This document shows, in pieces, positions 58,931 through 60,671 of a DNA stretch of 60,671 nt. Within the stretch, counting starts at the first letter, position 1. Each line of letters starts with the position of its first letter. The stretch is from an uncultured Prevotella sp. GTDB taxonomy: Bacteria > Bacteroidota > Bacteroidia > Bacteroidales > Bacteroidaceae. Under the pieces are notes generated by a model that did not search any database, was not told where the DNA came from, and worked only from the letters and a program-made list of their open reading frames with translations. The translations under genes were made by a program, and so were the position numbers. The DNA is taken from NCBI GenBank assembly GCA_947165435.1, contig CAMVAI010000007.1, forward strand, positions 1-60,671, written 5' to 3'.

Positions 58931-60586
58931 ATGAAGAAAAATAATACACACGATAGTGGCTATTGGACAAAGGAACGATGCCAAGAAGAAGCAAATAAAT
59001 ATAGTCAAAGAAGTGAATTTGAAAGGAACTGTCGAAGTGCTGCCACTGCTGCACGAAAGCATGGCTGGATGGATGAGATTTGTAGTCACATGATTACAAA
59101 CAGTAAGCCGTCCGGCTATTGGACTAAAGAGAGGTGCTTTGTTGAGGCTAGAAAATATACGTCAAAATTAGAACTTGGGAAGAACGCTCCAGGAGCCTTG
59201 GTTGCTATGAAAAGAAATGGATGGCTTAAAGAAGCATGTTCCCACATGAATCCAGATAAACACTTGCCAGGTTACTGGACTAAAGAAAGGTGTAAGAATG
59301 AAGCAATAAAATATAAGACCAAGAGTTCTTTTAGGAAAGGTTGTCAGGGTGCCTATAGTGCTGCTTGGACAAATGGATGGTTAGAAGAAATCTGTATGCA
59401 CATGAACCAAACGCAGACACGTGGTTATTGGACAAAAGAAAGGTGTATAGCTGAAGCAAACAAATACAAATGGAGAAACGAATTTAGAGAAAAGGGCAAA
59501 GGTGCCTATAACGCAGCATGGACCAATGGATGGTTAGACGAAATATGTGCACATATGGAAAAACCTTACCAGTATTCAAAAGAAGAATGTCAAGAAATTG
59601 CAATAAAGTATAAAGTAGAAAGAGATTGGCGAATAAACCAATGTGCATCATGGCTACAAGCGGAAAGGAATGGATGGTTACCAGAATTAACTTCCCACAT
59701 GAAAAAGATGCATCGTTATACAAAAGAAGAGTGCCAGGAAGAAGCAAATAAATACAATACAAGGTTGGAATTCTCCGAACTGGCACCACAGCATTATTTC
59801 CGTGCATGTGCAAAACACTGGATAAAAGAAATATGCAGGCACATGGAGCGACAAGGGAACAAGGAATTACGAAAGATTTACGTCTTTGAGTTCTACGATA
59901 ATTATGCATATGTAGGATTAGCTATGAATCCAGAAAAAAGAAAGAGCCAACATTTGTCAACAAATACATCCGGTGTCTTCAAGCACTTAAAGGAGACAGG
60001 CTCCGGGTATGATTTCAAAGTGCTTTCCGATGACTTCCTTTCCAGTTCTCAGGCTGCAGAAGAAGAGGAAAACAAAATTCGTGATTACGCAGCAGAAGGA
60101 TGGAACATGATAAACGTTCGACCAGGAGGTGATTTGGGGTTCATTCCTAGAAAATACACAAAGGAATATTGTGCTGAAGTTGCGAAGAAGTATCAATATA
60201 GATTTGATTTTATCAAGGGTGACAAAGCTGCATATGAGGGAGCGCGTAGATATGGATATTTAGATGAGGTGTGCGCTCACATGAAACCAAAACGCAAAAT
60301 GCCAAGTAAAGAAGTGTATAGAGAGATTGCGCAACAATTCAAAACCACAGCAGAGTTTAGAAAGCAAAACAACAAGGCTCTTGAGTATATTATTCGGCAT
60401 GGATGGTATGATGAAATGTGTTCTCATCTTGTAAGTATCCACTTCTGGAAAGAAGAGGAAGTCATAGCTGAAGCTAGAAAATACGATAATAATCATGAAT
60501 TTAGGATGAATAGTCCCAAAGCATATGACTATGCAAGGAAGCATGGCATAATGGAAAAATGCCGCGAACATATGAATAAGAAGTAA
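58931..60586 (+). CDS. Second GIY-YIG repeat-array protein (6 + 3)
   Basis: The 551-residue paralogue has six repeats before the nuclease domain and three after. Each repeat again opens Y-W-T-K-E-R-C or a variant and closes W-L-D-E-I-C-x-H-M. Repeats 3 and 4 are especially alike (AYSAAWTNGWLEEICMHM, AYNAAWTNGWLDEICAHM). The GIY-YIG segment (about 315-400) reads K-I-Y-V-F-E-F, Y-A-Y-V-G-L-A, EKRKSQH and A-A-E-E-E-E-N-K-I. It lies 13 bases after the first paralogue, so both are likely co-transcribed. The different numbers of repeats on each side of the nuclease suggest unequal duplication and possibly different DNA targets (inference). Confidence 0.75.
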   Translation: MKKNNTHDSGYWTKERCQEEANKYSQRSEFERNCRSAATAARKHGWMDEICSHMITNSKPSGYWTKERCFVEARKYTSKLELGKNAPGALVAMKRNGWLKEACSHMNPDKHLPGYWTKERCKNEAIKYKTKSSFRKGCQGAYSAAWTNGWLEEICMHMNQTQTRGYWTKERCIAEANKYKWRNEFREKGKGAYNAAWTNGWLDEICAHMEKPYQYSKEECQEIAIKYKVERDWRINQCASWLQAERNGWLPELTSHMKKMHRYTKEECQEEANKYNTRLEFSELAPQHYFRACAKHWIKEICRHMERQGNKELRKIYVFEFYDNYAYVGLAMNPEKRKSQHLSTNTSGVFKHLKETGSGYDFKVLSDDFLSSSQAAEEEENKIRDYAAEGWNMINVRPGGDLGFIPRKYTKEYCAEVAKKYQYRFDFIKGDKAAYEGARRYGYLDEVCAHMKPKRKMPSKEVYREIAQQFKTTAEFRKQNNKALEYIIRHGWYDEMCSHLVSIHFWKEEEVIAEARKYDNNHEFRMNSPKAYDYARKHGIMEKCREHMNKK

Positions 60587-60671
60587 AACAACTCAAGTAA
60601 CAATTATAATAAAATGATTCAAGTTTCGCAAGTTAAAAATTAGTTGAGATATAGTCGCAAAAAAGAGCACA

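Overview
The window reads as chromosomal DNA of a Bacteroidales bacterium, most likely Prevotella in the broad sense (Prevotellaceae). The support is as follows. Promoters carry the Bacteroidota -7 element TAnnTTTG(C) instead of a TATAAT box. There are fimbrillin-type lipoproteins, giant surface proteins with a type IX secretion (T9SS) style tail, a PorE-like OmpA lipoprotein, a SusC-like barrel protein, paired methylmalonyl-CoA mutase subunits and Na+-translocating decarboxylase subunits. Coding density is high, with accessory islands that are richer in AT.

Layout. 0-3 kb: gene remnants, a secreted carboxypeptidase-regulatory-fold protein and a beta-helix fimbrillin-like lipoprotein. 3-13.4 kb: a single 3381-residue T9SS-type surface protein with three LamG folds, co-directional with a 48-residue peptide and the lipoprotein, and facing a divergent membrane-anchored TPR/AraC regulator. 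15.3-17.8 kb: housekeeping block (RsmF-like rRNA methyltransferase, thyA, folA). 17.9-20 kb: an ExbB/ExbD energising module with an extra 44-residue membrane peptide. 20-23.8 kb: lipoprotein hydrolase, AraC regulator, ferritin-like protein and a PNPOx-fold protein. 24.1-30.4 kb: an AT-rich module with a toxin-antitoxin pair, a second membrane-anchored TPR regulator (LuxR-type output), small secreted proteins and an outer-membrane barrel protein; short repeats lie at its edges. 30.3-31.3 kb: a gene-free stretch with a consensus promoter followed by a run of hairpins, a candidate structured small RNA. 31.3-40.4 kb: cupin/CMD protein, PheC-like lipoprotein, DUF2461 protein, topB, porE-like gene and a prolyl oligopeptidase. 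40.6-42.7 kb: a second toxin-antitoxin pair, a beheaded M13 peptidase and a dense nest of repeats. 42.7-51.7 kb: the propionate/succinate energy block (mutA, mutB, an AspT-type transporter, OadG-like subunit, biotin carrier, decarboxylase beta subunit). 52-53.2 kb: tRNA-Phe followed by two gene stumps. 53.2-60.7 kb: an AT-rich accessory island with a HigB/HigA-type pair, a DUF4041/T5orf172 protein, an HNH endonuclease and two adjacent paralogues in which one GIY-YIG nuclease domain is embedded in arrays of about 45-residue repeats.

How the parts fit. MutAB interconverts succinyl-CoA and methylmalonyl-CoA. The biotin carrier, OadG-like and beta subunits would decarboxylate methylmalonyl-CoA while exporting Na+, although the alpha (carboxyltransferase) gene is not in this window. 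The PorE-like protein and the T9SS-type tails are consistent with one surface-export system. The most novel-looking part is the right-hand nuclease island, above all the tandem GIY-YIG repeat-array proteins; the candidate small RNA and the octanucleotide array abutting the decarboxylase beta start codon come next.
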